A stretch of 64,000 bases of DNA, taken from SIG575 sp045595725 (GTDB taxonomy: Bacteria > Bacillota > Clostridia > Oscillospirales > Acutalibacteraceae). The notes beneath the pieces were generated by a model that was not told the origin of the DNA, did no database searches, and saw only the letters and a list, made by a program, of their open reading frames with translations. How positions within the stretch are numbered: position 1 is the first letter of the stretch; each line of letters begins with the position of its first letter. A program made the translations under genes and the position numbers. Where the stretch lies: positions 6,335-70,334 of the forward strand of contig JAZOAY010000007.1 in assembly GCA_045595725.1 (NCBI GenBank), written 5' to 3'. Positions 42,563 to 52,488 of the stretch are shown here, in pieces.

Positions 42563-43429
42563 TTATTCAATTATTTCCAAAGAATACGGAACGGGTGTTG
42601 CAATGAATACGTTGTTTGTAATGGCTTTTAATTTTTCTGCACAGTTTTCTGCATCTTTTTCATTTTCAAAAATTCCGTAAACAGTTGGACCGCTTCCACT
42701 CATGAGAGAAAGTTTTGCGTTGTTTGCTCTCATGATTTTTTTGATTTCAACTCTTTCGGGAACTTCAATTACCTGTTCAAAAACGTTTGCCGCAAGTTTA
42801 CACATTCCGTCAAAGTCACCGTTTGCTGCTGCAATGAGCATTTTGTCTTTTTTTGGTTTTCTGATATATGAAGCGTTGTCAAAACTTGCAAAAGCTTCTT
42901 TTGTGGAAACACCCATTTGGGGCTTTGCAAGAACGAAATAACATTGAGGAATGTCATCAAGTGGTGACAGGACGTCACCGATATTTTGCGCAAGACAGGT
43001 GCCGCCTACAATACAGAAAGGAACGTCTGCTCCGACTTTTCTGCCGATTCTGCAAAGTTCTCTCTCAGTAAGTCCGGCATTAAAAAGTTCGTTGAGTGCT
43101 TTTATTACTGCCGCACCGTCAGCACTTCCTCCGGCTAACCCTGCTTCAGAAGGAATGTTTTTTTCAATGTGGATATGAATTCCGCAGTTTTCAATTCCCG
43201 TTTTATCAAAGAAGGCAAGAGCCGCTTTGTAAGCAATGTTTTTTTCATTTGTGGGAATTCCCTCTTTTGAACAGGTGAGGGTGATTTTTTCCGAATCATT
43301 CTTTTCAACCGTCACAGTGTCATAGAGAGAAACTGACTGCATAATCATCCACAGATTATGATATCCGTTGGGAAGTGTACCCAAAATGTCGAGCATTAAA
43401 TTTATTTTTGCAAAAGCCTTGATTTTCAT
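42563..43429 (-). CDS. ispE: 4-diphosphocytidyl-2-C-methyl-D-erythritol kinase
   Basis: 288 residues, the GHMP kinase fold. The ATP loop is PSEAGLAGGSADGAA, and near the C terminus is LMSGSGPTVYG. IspE performs the fourth step of the MEP pathway of isoprenoid synthesis, supplying undecaprenyl and other prenyl lipids. The ATG follows AGGACTGAT, which overlaps the stop of the PHP gene, so the two are translationally coupled. Confidence 0.96.
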   Translation of the reverse strand: MKIKAFAKINLMLDILGTLPNGYHNLWMIMQSVSLYDTVTVEKNDSEKITLTCSKEGIPTNEKNIAYKAALAFFDKTGIENCGIHIHIEKNIPSEAGLAGGSADGAAVIKALNELFNAGLTERELCRIGRKVGADVPFCIVGGTCLAQNIGDVLSPLDDIPQCYFVLAKPQMGVSTKEAFASFDNASYIRKPKKDKMLIAAANGDFDGMCKLAANVFEQVIEVPERVEIKKIMRANNAKLSLMSGSGPTVYGIFENEKDAENCAEKLKAITNNVFIATPVPYSLEIIE

Positions 43430-43440
43430 ATTAATCAGTC

Positions 43441-44253
43441 CTATTCAATGGGAATGAGTACAGGCTCTCTTGATTGGAAAAGCGCAATTGATGTGAAACC
43501 GCAGTCAAGAGCAAGCTGCATTCCTCTGTCAATGCCTGCACCAACATGTTCTGCAAAGTGGGAGTCTGAACCAAGTGTGATAAATTCACCGCCGAGGTCT
43601 TTGAAACGTTTTACAACATCTTTATCAGGCATTGTTCTGCCTATTTTCTGACGGTAGCCTGATGTGTTGATTTCAAGAGCCTTACCTTTTTCAATAAGTG
43701 TCTTAAGAATTTCGTCAATGATATCGCTGTAACGGTTAAGGTCAACTGTGTAACCCTGATCACCTACCATATATCTTAAAGGATACGTAAGGTGTGCAAG
43801 TGTATCAAATTTGCCCCAACGAGCAAGTTCAAGTTCTTCTTCAAAATATTCATCAAGAAGTTTGTAGATATCGTAACTGTCATATTTCAGTTCACAGAAG
43901 TCAGGCATGTCACGGAGATTATGAATTGAGCCGATTACCTGGTCGTAATTGAATCTTGAAATAATATATTCTGCAGTTTTTACGTCATAAGTGGGCTGAC
44001 CGAGTTCAATGCCTGTGTTTACAAGAAGTTTACCGAGAAAAGCAGATTTTGCTTTTGAAACTTCAAAGAAAGAATGAAAATCCGACTGGTCAAAATGTCT
44101 TTCTTTGTAGAAATCAACTTCACAATGGTCTGTGAATGTAACTGAACGAAGACCTGCTTTTTCTGCTGCTTCGCACATGAACATTGCGGAATGATTTCCG
44201 TCAAAAGAATTGTCGGTGTGAACATGCATGTCGAGAATGTTTTTGAATGCCAA
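43441..44253 (-). CDS. PHP-domain phosphatase, histidinol-phosphatase type
   Basis: 270 residues of the HisJ/PHP family. Metal ligands are visible as DMHVHTDNSFDG, FTDHCE, GSIH and the final SDSHFAEH. The protein is cytosolic. HisJ dephosphorylates histidinol phosphate, but no other his genes are near, so another phosphoester may be the substrate. It ends in TAG 11 bases before ispE, with which it forms an operon. Confidence 0.88.
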   Translation of the reverse strand: MAFKNILDMHVHTDNSFDGNHSAMFMCEAAEKAGLRSVTFTDHCEVDFYKERHFDQSDFHSFFEVSKAKSAFLGKLLVNTGIELGQPTYDVKTAEYIISRFNYDQVIGSIHNLRDMPDFCELKYDSYDIYKLLDEYFEEELELARWGKFDTLAHLTYPLRYMVGDQGYTVDLNRYSDIIDEILKTLIEKGKALEINTSGYRQKIGRTMPDKDVVKRFKDLGGEFITLGSDSHFAEHVGAGIDRGMQLALDCGFTSIALFQSREPVLIPIE

Positions 44254-44335
44254 GTAAGGTCGTCCCTTCTGAATAAATCTATTATGCCACTATTTTACTC
44301 TACAAATAAGAAAAATGCAATAACAAAAGATAAAT

Positions 44336-44364
44336 TTGCAATTAAAATGATATTGTGATATAAT
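44336..44364 (+). promoter_or_regulatory. Promoter of the ACT/UPF0210 operon
   Basis: TTGCAA (44336-44341), 17 bases, TATAAT (44359-44364) preceded by TGa. Confidence 0.75.
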
Positions 44365-44397
44365 TAACAAGTTAAAATATTTTCAGAAGGTGATTTT

Positions 44398-44667
44398 ATG
44401 AGAGCAGTAGTAACAGTTGTAGGAAAGGACATGGTTGGTATCCTTTCAAAGGTAGCGGGAATATGTGCTGAAAACAAAATGAATGTTATTGAAGTTTCTC
44501 AGACTATTCTTCAGGATATGTTCTGCATGATTATGCTTGTTGAAACTGCGGATGAAAGTGCAAATTTTGCAGCCTTTGCCGATTCGCTCAAGGCTGAGGG
44601 CGAAAAGCTGGGTCTTGTTATTCATGCAATGCATGAGGATGTTTTCAATTCCATGCACAGAATATAA
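44398..44667 (+). CDS. ACT domain protein (UPF0237)
   Basis: 89 residues forming a single ACT domain (AVVTVVGKDMVGILSKVAGICAENKMNVIEV). ACT domains bind amino acids and regulate enzymes. It is nearly always paired with the UPF0210 gene that follows 15 bases later, and probably regulates it or forms a complex with it. The ATG is preceded by AGAAGGTGA. Confidence 0.93.
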   Translation: MRAVVTVVGKDMVGILSKVAGICAENKMNVIEVSQTILQDMFCMIMLVETADESANFAAFADSLKAEGEKLGLVIHAMHEDVFNSMHRI

Positions 44668-44682
44668 AGGAGTTGTGATTAA

Positions 44683-46038
44683 ATGATTAACACAGGCGAT
44701 ATTCTTGAAACTATAGGCATGATTCAGAATGAACACCTTGATATCAGAACAATCACAATGGGTATCTCACTTCTTGACTGTTGTTCAGGTGACATTGATG
44801 TTTCATGCACAAAAATTTACGATAAAATCACACGTCTTGCATCTAATCTTGTGAGAACAGGCGAAGATATAGAAAAGGAATACGGTATTCCCATTATCAA
44901 CAAAAGAATTTCAGTAACTCCTATTGCCATGATTCTTGCTTCATCAGGCGGAGACCCGGTAAAATATGCTCTCACTCTTGAAAAGGCATCCAGAGAAGTC
45001 GGCGTTAACTTTATCGGCGGTTACTCAGCTCTTGTGCAGAAAGGTTTTGCACAGGGCGATGAGGCACTTATCAGAAGTATTCCCGAGGCACTTTCCCGTA
45101 CAGACCATATCTGTTCAAGTGTTAACATCGGTTCAACAAAAACGGGCATCAACATGGATGCAGTAAAACTTATGGGTAACGTTATCAAAAGTGCCGCTTA
45201 TGCTACCGAGGACAGAGATTGCATCGGTGCTGCAAAACTGGTTGTTTTTTGTAACGCTCCCGATGATAACCCATTTATGGCAGGTGCTTTCCACGGTGCA
45301 GGTGAAGCAGACTGTGTAATTAACGTAGGTGTTTCAGGTCCCGGTGTTGTAAGAAGTGCATTGACAAAAATTCCCGATGCAAATATTACAGAAGTTGCAG
45401 ACATGGTGAAGAAAACCGCATTTAAAATTACAAGAATGGGACAGCTCGTGGCTTCTGAAGCATCAAAAAGACTTGGTGTGCCTTTCGGTATTGTTGACCT
45501 GTCACTTGCTCCTACTCCTGCGGTAGGTGACTCGGTTGCATATATTCTTGAAGAAATGGGACTTGAGCAGTGCGGTGCTCACGGCACAACCGCATGTCTT
45601 GCTCTGCTTAACGACGCGGTTAAAAAAGGCGGTGTAATGGCTTCCTCTCATGTCGGCGGTCTTTCAGGTGCATTCATTCCTGTCAGCGAAGATGCGGGTA
45701 TGATAAATGCTGCAAGAAGCGGATGTCTCACACTTGAAAAACTTGAAGCCATGACTGCTGTATGCTCGGTAGGTCTTGATATGATTGTTGTACCCGGTGA
45801 CGTAACACCTGAAATTATTTCTGCAATTATTGCAGACGAAGCAGCAATCGGAATGATTAACTCGAAAACGACGGCTGTCAGACTTATTCCTGCAATCGGT
45901 AAGGAAGTCGGCGATGAACTTAACTTCGGCGGTCTCCTCGGCAGCGGTCCTGTAATGAGAGTAAATACTGCATCTCCCGAAAAATTCATTTCACGTGGCG
46001 GAAGAATCCCTGCGCCTATTCAAAGTCTCAAAAATTAA
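44683..46038 (+). CDS. UPF0210 (DUF711) family protein
   Basis: 451 residues of the UPF0210 family, which is structurally related to glycyl-radical-type barrels but lacks a known reaction. Typical stretches are EHLDIRTITMGISLLDCCSGD, TSVNIGSTKTGINMDAVKLMG (read here as SSVNIGSTK) and the C-terminal FISRGGRIPAPIQSLKN. It is cytosolic. The ATG follows AAGGAG. The ACT partner upstream suggests control by an amino acid. Confidence 0.93.
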   Translation: MINTGDILETIGMIQNEHLDIRTITMGISLLDCCSGDIDVSCTKIYDKITRLASNLVRTGEDIEKEYGIPIINKRISVTPIAMILASSGGDPVKYALTLEKASREVGVNFIGGYSALVQKGFAQGDEALIRSIPEALSRTDHICSSVNIGSTKTGINMDAVKLMGNVIKSAAYATEDRDCIGAAKLVVFCNAPDDNPFMAGAFHGAGEADCVINVGVSGPGVVRSALTKIPDANITEVADMVKKTAFKITRMGQLVASEASKRLGVPFGIVDLSLAPTPAVGDSVAYILEEMGLEQCGAHGTTACLALLNDAVKKGGVMASSHVGGLSGAFIPVSEDAGMINAARSGCLTLEKLEAMTAVCSVGLDMIVVPGDVTPEIISAIIADEAAIGMINSKTTAVRLIPAIGKEVGDELNFGGLLGSGPVMRVNTASPEKFISRGGRIPAPIQSLKN

Positions 46039-46050
46039 ATTTAAAGTTTT

Positions 46051-46203
46051 GATCGAACTTTTTCAAAAGTTCGTGGGTTCAAGGGGCAACGCCCTTGTCG
46101 CAATCCGCAGAGTGCGAAACTCCTATGCGTCAGAAAGCGCAGGAGGGTAGAAAAACAATTAATGAATTGTTTTTCGCAGGGAACCCTCGCCGAGGGGTCC
46201 CTG
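46051..46203. repeat. Hairpin-rich intergenic repeat element
   Basis: About 150 non-coding bases made of successive hairpins: CGAACTT / AAGTTCG (46054-46073), AAAACAATT / AATTGTTTT (46152-46173) and an imperfect GGGAACCCTCG / GAGGGGTCCC (46179-46202). The style, including the phrase gttcaaggggcaacgccc, resembles dispersed intergenic elements in gut Clostridia (from memory, not searched). It reads into the terminator at 46218. Confidence 0.55.
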
Positions 46204-46217
46204 AAATATAAATAGTC

Positions 46218-46258
46218 AAGTCCCACCGTACTGTTATAATGCACGATGGGACTTTTTT
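46218..46258 (+). terminator. Terminator after UPF0210
   Basis: AAGTCCCACCGT / ACGATGGGACTT stem (one mispair) followed by TTTTTT. Confidence 0.8.
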
Positions 46259-46259
46259 G

Positions 46260-47669
46260 TCACATATTAACTTTTACCGTTACAATACTCTTTGCAGGAA
46301 TGTTAATTTCTGCTTTGAATTTTCCATTGTAAATTTTTTCGCAGTTGTGACTTTCATCTGTCAGATAAATTTCTGTAGTTCCGAGAAGTCCGTTAATTTT
46401 TAAATTTTCTTCTGCTTCTTCAGGATTTACTATTACAATAACAGTTGTGTTTTCTTTTGTGAATGCAACTGTTTTTATTTTTGTTTCTTCCTCAAAATTA
46501 TCGAAAATTCTGACTCGTGTCATGCCTTTTTCAATAAAAGATGTGAAATGTTTAAACGCATAATAGCGGTTGTATGTAACGAGTTCTCCGTCAACTCTGT
46601 CAAGGAGTCCGTCACCATTAACTGCTGTCCAGCTTTGCCATGAAACTGCATTCATTTTTGTCAGGTCGTCAACTATGATTTGTGCCATGTGAAGACCGCT
46701 GTCAATTGTTCTGCTGTCAATTGTGAGAGGAAGTTCGCACCACTCACTCATTTCGTATTTTTTATCGGGATAATCTTCCTTGAATTTATTTCCCACTTGT
46801 TCTTTTTCTTCTGCCTTTGTATCCATCCAATATGAATGACCTGCAAATGAATCACAGAAATCATTTAAAATTTCACTTGCAAAAAATTTCTCAACATATT
46901 GGTAATGTGCCCATGTCATTTCTCCGCTTTCAGGGCCGCTTAATTTATAGGGTGAATTTCTTTTCTGCATTTCTGTTGCGAAAAGTTCAAGCAGTTCAAT
47001 TGTTTCATCAATTTCGTAGTGGCAACCTTCCTGGCCTACCCAATCACCGCCCCATGACCATTGCGGTTCATTGATGGGCGAAATTGCATAAATCGGATAG
47101 CCCTGAGAAACAAACCAATCGGCGATTGTGAGAACGTAATCTACAAATGCCTGATAATTTTCTTTCGGAAGATTGGATGAATATTCGGTAAGACCGCCTG
47201 AGGCATGACCGCTTTTTGTCATTGAAAAATGAGGACTGTTGCAGAAAAGAATAACTTTTTCTGCACCGTATTTTACTGCAAGGTCAAGCATGCGTCGTGC
47301 GTTTTTATCGCGTGTGAAATCGTATTCGTATTCTCCTGTTTCTTTGTTTATAACATAGAAACTTTCAGTTCTTCTTGATGTATCCCAAACTCTGCAATCA
47401 GGATTATCTGCTTCACCGCCACCGATATTATAACGGAAAATTTTAAGCCCTAAGCCATCTTCCTTATCATATAATTTTTTAGCAATTTCGTCAGCCATTG
47501 TTTCGTCTTCAATTGTCTGTGCCCACCAGCAGGAACTTGTGCCGAATTCTTCAAAAGTCTGATATTTTTTTGTTTTGTCAATCAAAATTTCATGCCTCCC
47601 CGTAAGTCCTGAACACCACATAAAGATAAACTGGATTATTGCAAGAATAAAGGAAATAATTTTCATCAT
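46260..47669 (-). CDS. Secreted or membrane-anchored glycoside hydrolase family 30 protein
   Basis: 469 residues. An N-terminal hydrophobic signal/anchor (about 3-20, no clear cleavage site) is followed by a GH30 TIM barrel with a C-terminal beta-sandwich. The general acid/base is Glu201 (SPINEPQWSWGG) and the nucleophile Glu309 (EMSEWCEL). GH30 enzymes attack glucuronoxylan, beta-1,6-galactan or beta-1,6-glucan; the subfamily cannot be fixed by eye. The start is the first of two ATGs behind GAGAGGTAA. It is transcribed alone. Confidence 0.9.
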   Translation of the reverse strand: MMKIISFILAIIQFIFMWCSGLTGRHEILIDKTKKYQTFEEFGTSSCWWAQTIEDETMADEIAKKLYDKEDGLGLKIFRYNIGGGEADNPDCRVWDTSRRTESFYVINKETGEYEYDFTRDKNARRMLDLAVKYGAEKVILFCNSPHFSMTKSGHASGGLTEYSSNLPKENYQAFVDYVLTIADWFVSQGYPIYAISPINEPQWSWGGDWVGQEGCHYEIDETIELLELFATEMQKRNSPYKLSGPESGEMTWAHYQYVEKFFASEILNDFCDSFAGHSYWMDTKAEEKEQVGNKFKEDYPDKKYEMSEWCELPLTIDSRTIDSGLHMAQIIVDDLTKMNAVSWQSWTAVNGDGLLDRVDGELVTYNRYYAFKHFTSFIEKGMTRVRIFDNFEEETKIKTVAFTKENTTVIVIVNPEEAEENLKINGLLGTTEIYLTDESHNCEKIYNGKFKAEINIPAKSIVTVKVNM

Positions 47670-47740
47670 TTTATTTTACCTCTCGGAAAATATTTGTAAA
47701 ATCATTGTACATTAAGAGTAAACTTTTTGCAAGTAAATTG

Positions 47741-47769
47741 TTGACAAAATGTTTTCCTGTTGATAAAGT
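47741..47769 (+). promoter_or_regulatory. Promoter of the Nudix gene
   Basis: TTGACA (47741-47746), 17 bases, TAAAGT (47764-47769). Perfect -35, weak -10. Confidence 0.5.
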
Positions 47770-47804
47770 TAATGTTATAGTATTCTTTTGATTGAGGGAT
47801 AAAT

Positions 47805-48311
47805 ATGATTAATAATACATTTGAAATACTGAATCAATACAGCGGCGACTTTTCTGATCCGCCTTTGAAAATCCGTGAAGCGGGCAGAGGTGTTCTGATT
47901 GAAAACAATAAAATTCTTCTGACTTACGAGACAAACACAGGGGTTTATATGACTCCGGGAGGAGGTCTTGAAGAAGGCGAAACTCTTTCGGAATGCTGTG
48001 AGAGAGAGTTAAGGGAAGAATCAGGCATAAAAGTGAAACCATTGAAACAGTTTCTGAGAATAAATGAATACTGTCCCGAATGTATGTATGTGAGTAACTA
48101 TTTTATCTGCGAAAAGGTTGGTGAATGTGAAAATTCACTTACAGAAGTTGAAGTGGAACACGGTGTCGTTCCTCGATGGATTGATATAGAAGAAGCACTT
48201 GAAATTTTCGGCGAATATCCCTCAAAGAGACGTGATATTTCAAGTTTATACCAGAGAGAATATACAATGCTTAATAAATATCTTAAACTTAAAAAAGCAA
48301 TTGACAGATGA
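47805..48311 (+). CDS. Nudix hydrolase
   Basis: 168 residues with an intact Nudix box, GGGLEEGETLSECCERELREESGI (catalytic Glu residues in REESG; given here with its first and last parts GGGLEEGET and RELREESGI as the key ends). These enzymes hydrolyse nucleoside diphosphates linked to another group. The substrate is not evident. The ATG is behind GAGGG. It is followed closely by the beta-helix protein. Confidence 0.9.
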   Translation: MINNTFEILNQYSGDFSDPPLKIREAGRGVLIENNKILLTYETNTGVYMTPGGGLEEGETLSECCERELREESGIKVKPLKQFLRINEYCPECMYVSNYFICEKVGECENSLTEVEVEHGVVPRWIDIEEALEIFGEYPSKRRDISSLYQREYTMLNKYLKLKKAIDR

Positions 48312-48358
48312 AAGTAAAAGACAGTATAATGTAAACAGAAAATCAAGGAGGCGCAAAC

Positions 48359-50500
48359 ATGTTACAACAAAAGATTATTGCATTTTTTACAGCACTCATA
48401 ACACTTTTATCTTTGTGGTTTTGCCCTGCAAAGCCTGAAGAGGGAGTTTTCAGTGAAAATTCCTCTGTTGAAAAAGTACAATTTGATGAAGGGGATTTTG
48501 AGATGAAAGAATATGATCTTGTAGTTTCTCCTGAGGGAAGTGATGCAAATGAAGGTACGGAAAATTCAACTCTTGCAACACTTGCAGGTGCAAAACAAAA
48601 ATTAAAATCTCTCAAAAATAAATTGCCCGAAAATACAACCGTTACAGTCTGGTTCAAAGAGGGAAAATACATAATTGATGAAGAAATAGGTTTCACATCC
48701 GATGATTTTTCAGGAGTTGTTTTCAGAAGTATGCCCGGTGAAGACGTTGTTTTCACAGGTGGGATGGAAATTTCAGATTGGACTGAGGGTGAAATAAACG
48801 GTGTGAAAGCACTTGTGTCAGACATTGATACAGATAAAATTTATTTCCGTTCTCTTTTCAAAGACGAAAGAAGACTTCCTGTCAGCACATGGCCTGAGGA
48901 AGGATGCTTTACTGCAAAGACTGCAGATATAAAAGATGCTCTTAATCCTGAAGATACAGCAGGATACTTTAAACTTCATACGGCTTTTTATGCAAATGAA
49001 AACGAAATAATGGATTTTGCAAACGTAAGAGATGTTAATGTCCGTATCATGCACAAATGGTGTGATGATATTCTTCCTCTGCGTTCAGTTGACACAAAAA
49101 CAGGCAGAGTTGAAGTGAGAAAACCAGCTGCAATGACAATTGAGGTTGAGGATAACTACGTTTATGAAAATGTGCGTGAAACTGTAAACAAGGCAGGAGA
49201 ATGGTATCTTGACAGAAGTGAAAAGAAGCTTTATTACATCCCCTGTGACGGCGAAACTGCAGAAAATCTTGTGCTTTCAGCGCCTGTTACAGAAAAATTC
49301 ATGTCCTTCCACGGTGCTGAAGATATAAAGTTCAGCGGCATTAGATTCATAAACACAGACTGGGATTTTGTATCAGGTACTCTTAATATCTGGCCTATTG
49401 ACAAGGCAAATCCCAATTATGAACATATTGAATTTGAGCCCACACATCCTCAGGCATCTTACGAAGTGCCCGGTGCTATCGAGATAAACAATTCAGAAAA
49501 CATTTCTTTTGAAAACTGTATTTTCCGCAGTATTTCAAACACGGCAGTTATGTTCAGAGGGGACTCTCAGAACTGCTATATTGATGCATGTTACTTTGAT
49601 GAAATCGGCGGTAATGCAGTTTTCATAAACGGAGCTTTGGTTGTTCCTGCAATTACTAAAAAGATTTCAGTTACAAACTGTGAAATTAACGAATACGGCA
49701 GGATTTACAACCATTCTATCGGTGTGCTTCTTTGTCATGCTTCAGACTGTATAATTGCAAACAACGAAATTCACGATGGATGGTACACAGCGGTTTCCGT
49801 CGGTTGGATATGGGGTTATGCAGAAAATCCCACAAACAATATTCAGGTGAAAGACAACCTTATCTATAATATCGGTAACGGTTGGCTTTCTGATATGGGT
49901 GGTATTTATACTCTCGGTATTCAGCCCGGTACAGTCCTCAGCGGTAATGTGATTTACAACGTAGGTTGCTATGGCGGTAAACAGGGCTACGGCGGTTGGG
50001 GTATTTACCTTGACGAAGGTTCAACAGAAATTCTTGTTGAAAATAACCTTGTTTATGACTGCTCTTCCCAGGCGTTCCATCAGCATTACGGCAGGGATAA
50101 TATGATAAGAAATAACATTCTTGCCTTCGGCGGTGAGGGTATATTCCGTATCACAAGAAACGAAGAGCATAATTCACTTTTCCTCGAAAACAATATTCTT
50201 GTAAGTGACGGTAGAGTTATGTACTGGGAAACAACCAGTCCTGACTGGTTCAAGGATAACAACAACCTCTATTGGGACTACGGCAACAAGGCTGTGTATT
50301 CGGGCACATCAACAAAGGTGTTTGAGAGAGAAACCATTGTCGATATGGTAGGTAAAGGATATTATAATAACGCCGTTTTTGCTGACCCCATTTTCAAGGA
50401 TGCAGAAAACAGAGATTTTACTCTTGCAGAAAACTCACCCGCACTTGAAACAGGATTTAAACCTTTTGCATATAAAGCGGGAACACCGTATGAATTTTAA
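48359..50500 (+). CDS. Secreted beta-helix glycosidase-like protein (GH141-like)
   Basis: 713 residues. An N-terminal hydrophobic segment (about 5-22) is followed by a domain with FTGGMEISDWTEGEINGVKAL and FRSLFKDERRLPVSTWPEEG, a beginning typical of GH141-like proteins (fucosidase/xylanase family). The rest is a right-handed parallel beta-helix with rungs such as NNSENISFENCIFRSISNTAV and NNIQVKDNLIYNIGNGW. Catalytic residues could not be assigned. The ATG follows AAGGAGG, 47 bases after the Nudix gene. Confidence 0.8.
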   Translation: MLQQKIIAFFTALITLLSLWFCPAKPEEGVFSENSSVEKVQFDEGDFEMKEYDLVVSPEGSDANEGTENSTLATLAGAKQKLKSLKNKLPENTTVTVWFKEGKYIIDEEIGFTSDDFSGVVFRSMPGEDVVFTGGMEISDWTEGEINGVKALVSDIDTDKIYFRSLFKDERRLPVSTWPEEGCFTAKTADIKDALNPEDTAGYFKLHTAFYANENEIMDFANVRDVNVRIMHKWCDDILPLRSVDTKTGRVEVRKPAAMTIEVEDNYVYENVRETVNKAGEWYLDRSEKKLYYIPCDGETAENLVLSAPVTEKFMSFHGAEDIKFSGIRFINTDWDFVSGTLNIWPIDKANPNYEHIEFEPTHPQASYEVPGAIEINNSENISFENCIFRSISNTAVMFRGDSQNCYIDACYFDEIGGNAVFINGALVVPAITKKISVTNCEINEYGRIYNHSIGVLLCHASDCIIANNEIHDGWYTAVSVGWIWGYAENPTNNIQVKDNLIYNIGNGWLSDMGGIYTLGIQPGTVLSGNVIYNVGCYGGKQGYGGWGIYLDEGSTEILVENNLVYDCSSQAFHQHYGRDNMIRNNILAFGGEGIFRITRNEEHNSLFLENNILVSDGRVMYWETTSPDWFKDNNNLYWDYGNKAVYSGTSTKVFERETIVDMVGKGYYNNAVFADPIFKDAENRDFTLAENSPALETGFKPFAYKAGTPYEF

Positions 50501-50529
50501 TTGATATGTAAAATAGAATACAGTAATAG

Positions 50530-50578
50530 TCGCCGATTTGTAATTCTTGAGCATTAGCGAAGAATTTTGAATCGGCGA
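50530..50578. repeat. Inverted repeat in the 50,501-50,901 gap
   Basis: TCGCCGATT-x3-AATTCTT pairs with AAGAATT-x3-AATCGGCGA around an 11-base centre. No T-run follows. The 400-base gap also holds a GTAGGGG repeat fragment (about 50,651) and a promoter, but no gene. Confidence 0.6.
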
Positions 50579-50791
50579 TTGATATGTTTTCTTACAGAAA
50601 TATTTAGGGGTATTCGACGAAATTTTATAGTATATCAACGGCAACATCGTAGGGGAGGATATTCCCGTTCTGAAAAAATTGAAACCCGGATTTAATCCCA
50701 ATTTTGTATTGTGTAAAAGGGAAAAGTTTTTTAGCAAAACGGAAGAGTGATTGTTTGAATAAAAGGGCGTTGTTTATTGCGAAATGCTGAG

Positions 50792-50820
50792 TTGATTTTC
50801 CTTTTGATTTATGTTACAAT
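50792..50820 (+). promoter_or_regulatory. Promoter of the O-antigen-ligase-like gene
   Basis: TTGATT (50792-50797), 17 bases, TACAAT (50815-50820) with TGt in front. Confidence 0.55.
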
Positions 50821-50901
50821 AAAACCGCTAATACGTTGTATCGTTAATATCTTGACATAGAGGTTGTTATTAACAAAAATGAGGAAAGGTGTTGTTGTTC
50901 T

Positions 50902-52347
50902 GTGGACAGAACTTTAAAAGGCATCAAAACGCAAAATAACGTATCGTCTGTTCGATATTTTCAAGATCTTAATCCGTGGATGATTGTGGTTTTAGTGGTT
51001 GTTAATGTTCTTTTTCAACTTTCAGAAAGCGTTTCGCCTGTTTTTAAATATGCAGGAATATGTGTTCTTTTTGCCATGTTGTTTTTTCTTGATAAAGACG
51101 ATTATATTTATTTTTCGGTTTCTTTAATGAGTGTAATTAGTTTTGCAACGGTTTTCACAGTATCTGTGATTAATGTTATTACGGTCGTTTATTTTATAAG
51201 AGCATATATTTACGACAATAAATATATGCCCAAAAAAGAAAAGCGAAAATTTCCTTCGCAAATAATTATTGTGTGTGTAGTATGGATTATGTATTGCGTA
51301 CAATACTTTTTTGAGGGGACAGATGGACTAAAGGCAGTTATCGTAGTTGTTAAACAGTTGTTGTTTTTGGTGTATATGGTAGATGTTTTTCGTGTTTGTA
51401 AAAGTCGAAAAGAAGTTAGAAAAAAACTTTTTACAATGGAAATATATTATGTTTTAGGCATAATAATATCATCAATAATCAGTGTCGTTATGAATGGAAA
51501 TCAGTCGTTACATAATACCAGGTTGATGTTAAACAGTGTAACGGGAGCAAATAGATACGGTCTTTTACTTGCGTTTTCAATGATTTTTATTCTGCTGGAA
51601 TTTTTAAATGTAAAAAATGTTAAGGAATGGATTGTTTTGGCGGTTGCTGCAGGAATTGTTTTATATTTCTGTTTTGCGGTAAAATCAAGGAACTGCATGA
51701 TTACAGTAGCCCTTTCTTTTGTTGCCACTGTATTTTATGGAATCAGCAAACCTAAAAGCAGACTATCGGCAATCATATTATTAGTGTCTGCAGTTTCGCT
51801 TTTTGTGTTAATTGTTACTGTTGGAAAAAATGCAAGAATCTATGATAACATTATGGGAACTATTCATAGGTTTGTGAATCCCAGTGGTGAAGATATAACC
51901 AATGGAAGAACTGATTTGTGGGTAGATTATCTTAAAGCTTTTACTTCGGATATTCGTTTTTTTCTTTTGGGTAGTAGCAATAGAGATAATTTTGCTGACA
52001 AAGAGGCACATAATATTTATCTGGACATATTGACACAGTACGGTATAATAGGATTTTTTATAGTATCTGTGGTTTACACAATGGTTTTTATTGAAATAAG
52101 CAAAGTAGTAAAGAGTTTTGGGAAAGTGAAAAGTGATTTGATTAGTTTTTTGCCTTTTTTTATGGTTTTCTTTATGGGCATAGCTTCTTCGCTAAGTTTG
52201 TTGACCACGAATCCTACGATTAATTTCTGTATGGGAGTTGCAATGATATATTCGTATCAGATAGATGATGACAGTAATGCAGAGGAAGAAAAAGTGATAG
52301 ATGAGAAAAAAACGAGAGTAAGTCTCAGAAGAAAGTTGCGTATGTAA
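50902..52347 (+). CDS. O-antigen ligase/polymerase-like membrane protein
   Basis: 481 residues with about ten to twelve helices and a Wzy_C-like region: NGRTDLWVDYLKAF, GSSNRDNFADKEAHNIYLDILTQYGIIG is the conserved loop (key residues: Arg in GRT and His in AHN). Such proteins polymerise or attach polysaccharide repeat units outside the membrane. The start is GTG 50902, with GAGGAAAGG 13 bases upstream. A truncated relative of its N terminus lies inside the polysaccharide operon at 59,788. It is likely the polymerase for that operon. Confidence 0.85.
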   Translation: MDRTLKGIKTQNNVSSVRYFQDLNPWMIVVLVVVNVLFQLSESVSPVFKYAGICVLFAMLFFLDKDDYIYFSVSLMSVISFATVFTVSVINVITVVYFIRAYIYDNKYMPKKEKRKFPSQIIIVCVVWIMYCVQYFFEGTDGLKAVIVVVKQLLFLVYMVDVFRVCKSRKEVRKKLFTMEIYYVLGIIISSIISVVMNGNQSLHNTRLMLNSVTGANRYGLLLAFSMIFILLEFLNVKNVKEWIVLAVAAGIVLYFCFAVKSRNCMITVALSFVATVFYGISKPKSRLSAIILLVSAVSLFVLIVTVGKNARIYDNIMGTIHRFVNPSGEDITNGRTDLWVDYLKAFTSDIRFFLLGSSNRDNFADKEAHNIYLDILTQYGIIGFFIVSVVYTMVFIEISKVVKSFGKVKSDLISFLPFFMVFFMGIASSLSLLTTNPTINFCMGVAMIYSYQIDDDSNAEEEKVIDEKKTRVSLRRKLRM

Positions 52348-52488
52348 TAACTGCACCTGAACACCAAGTTTTTGTGTTTTTTATGTAGAAAAGGTGTTTG
52401 TATGGGATTTTAGTAAAACGATTTATAGTATATTTTAAGAACTGTTGTTTTGGCAATTTGCAAGTTGATATCGCTGATACTATAAAAT

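Noticed and set aside
46054..46073. Third LexA box (GAAC ... GTTC)
   Set aside because: The half-sites are ten bases apart rather than four and form a hairpin arm of a repeat element.
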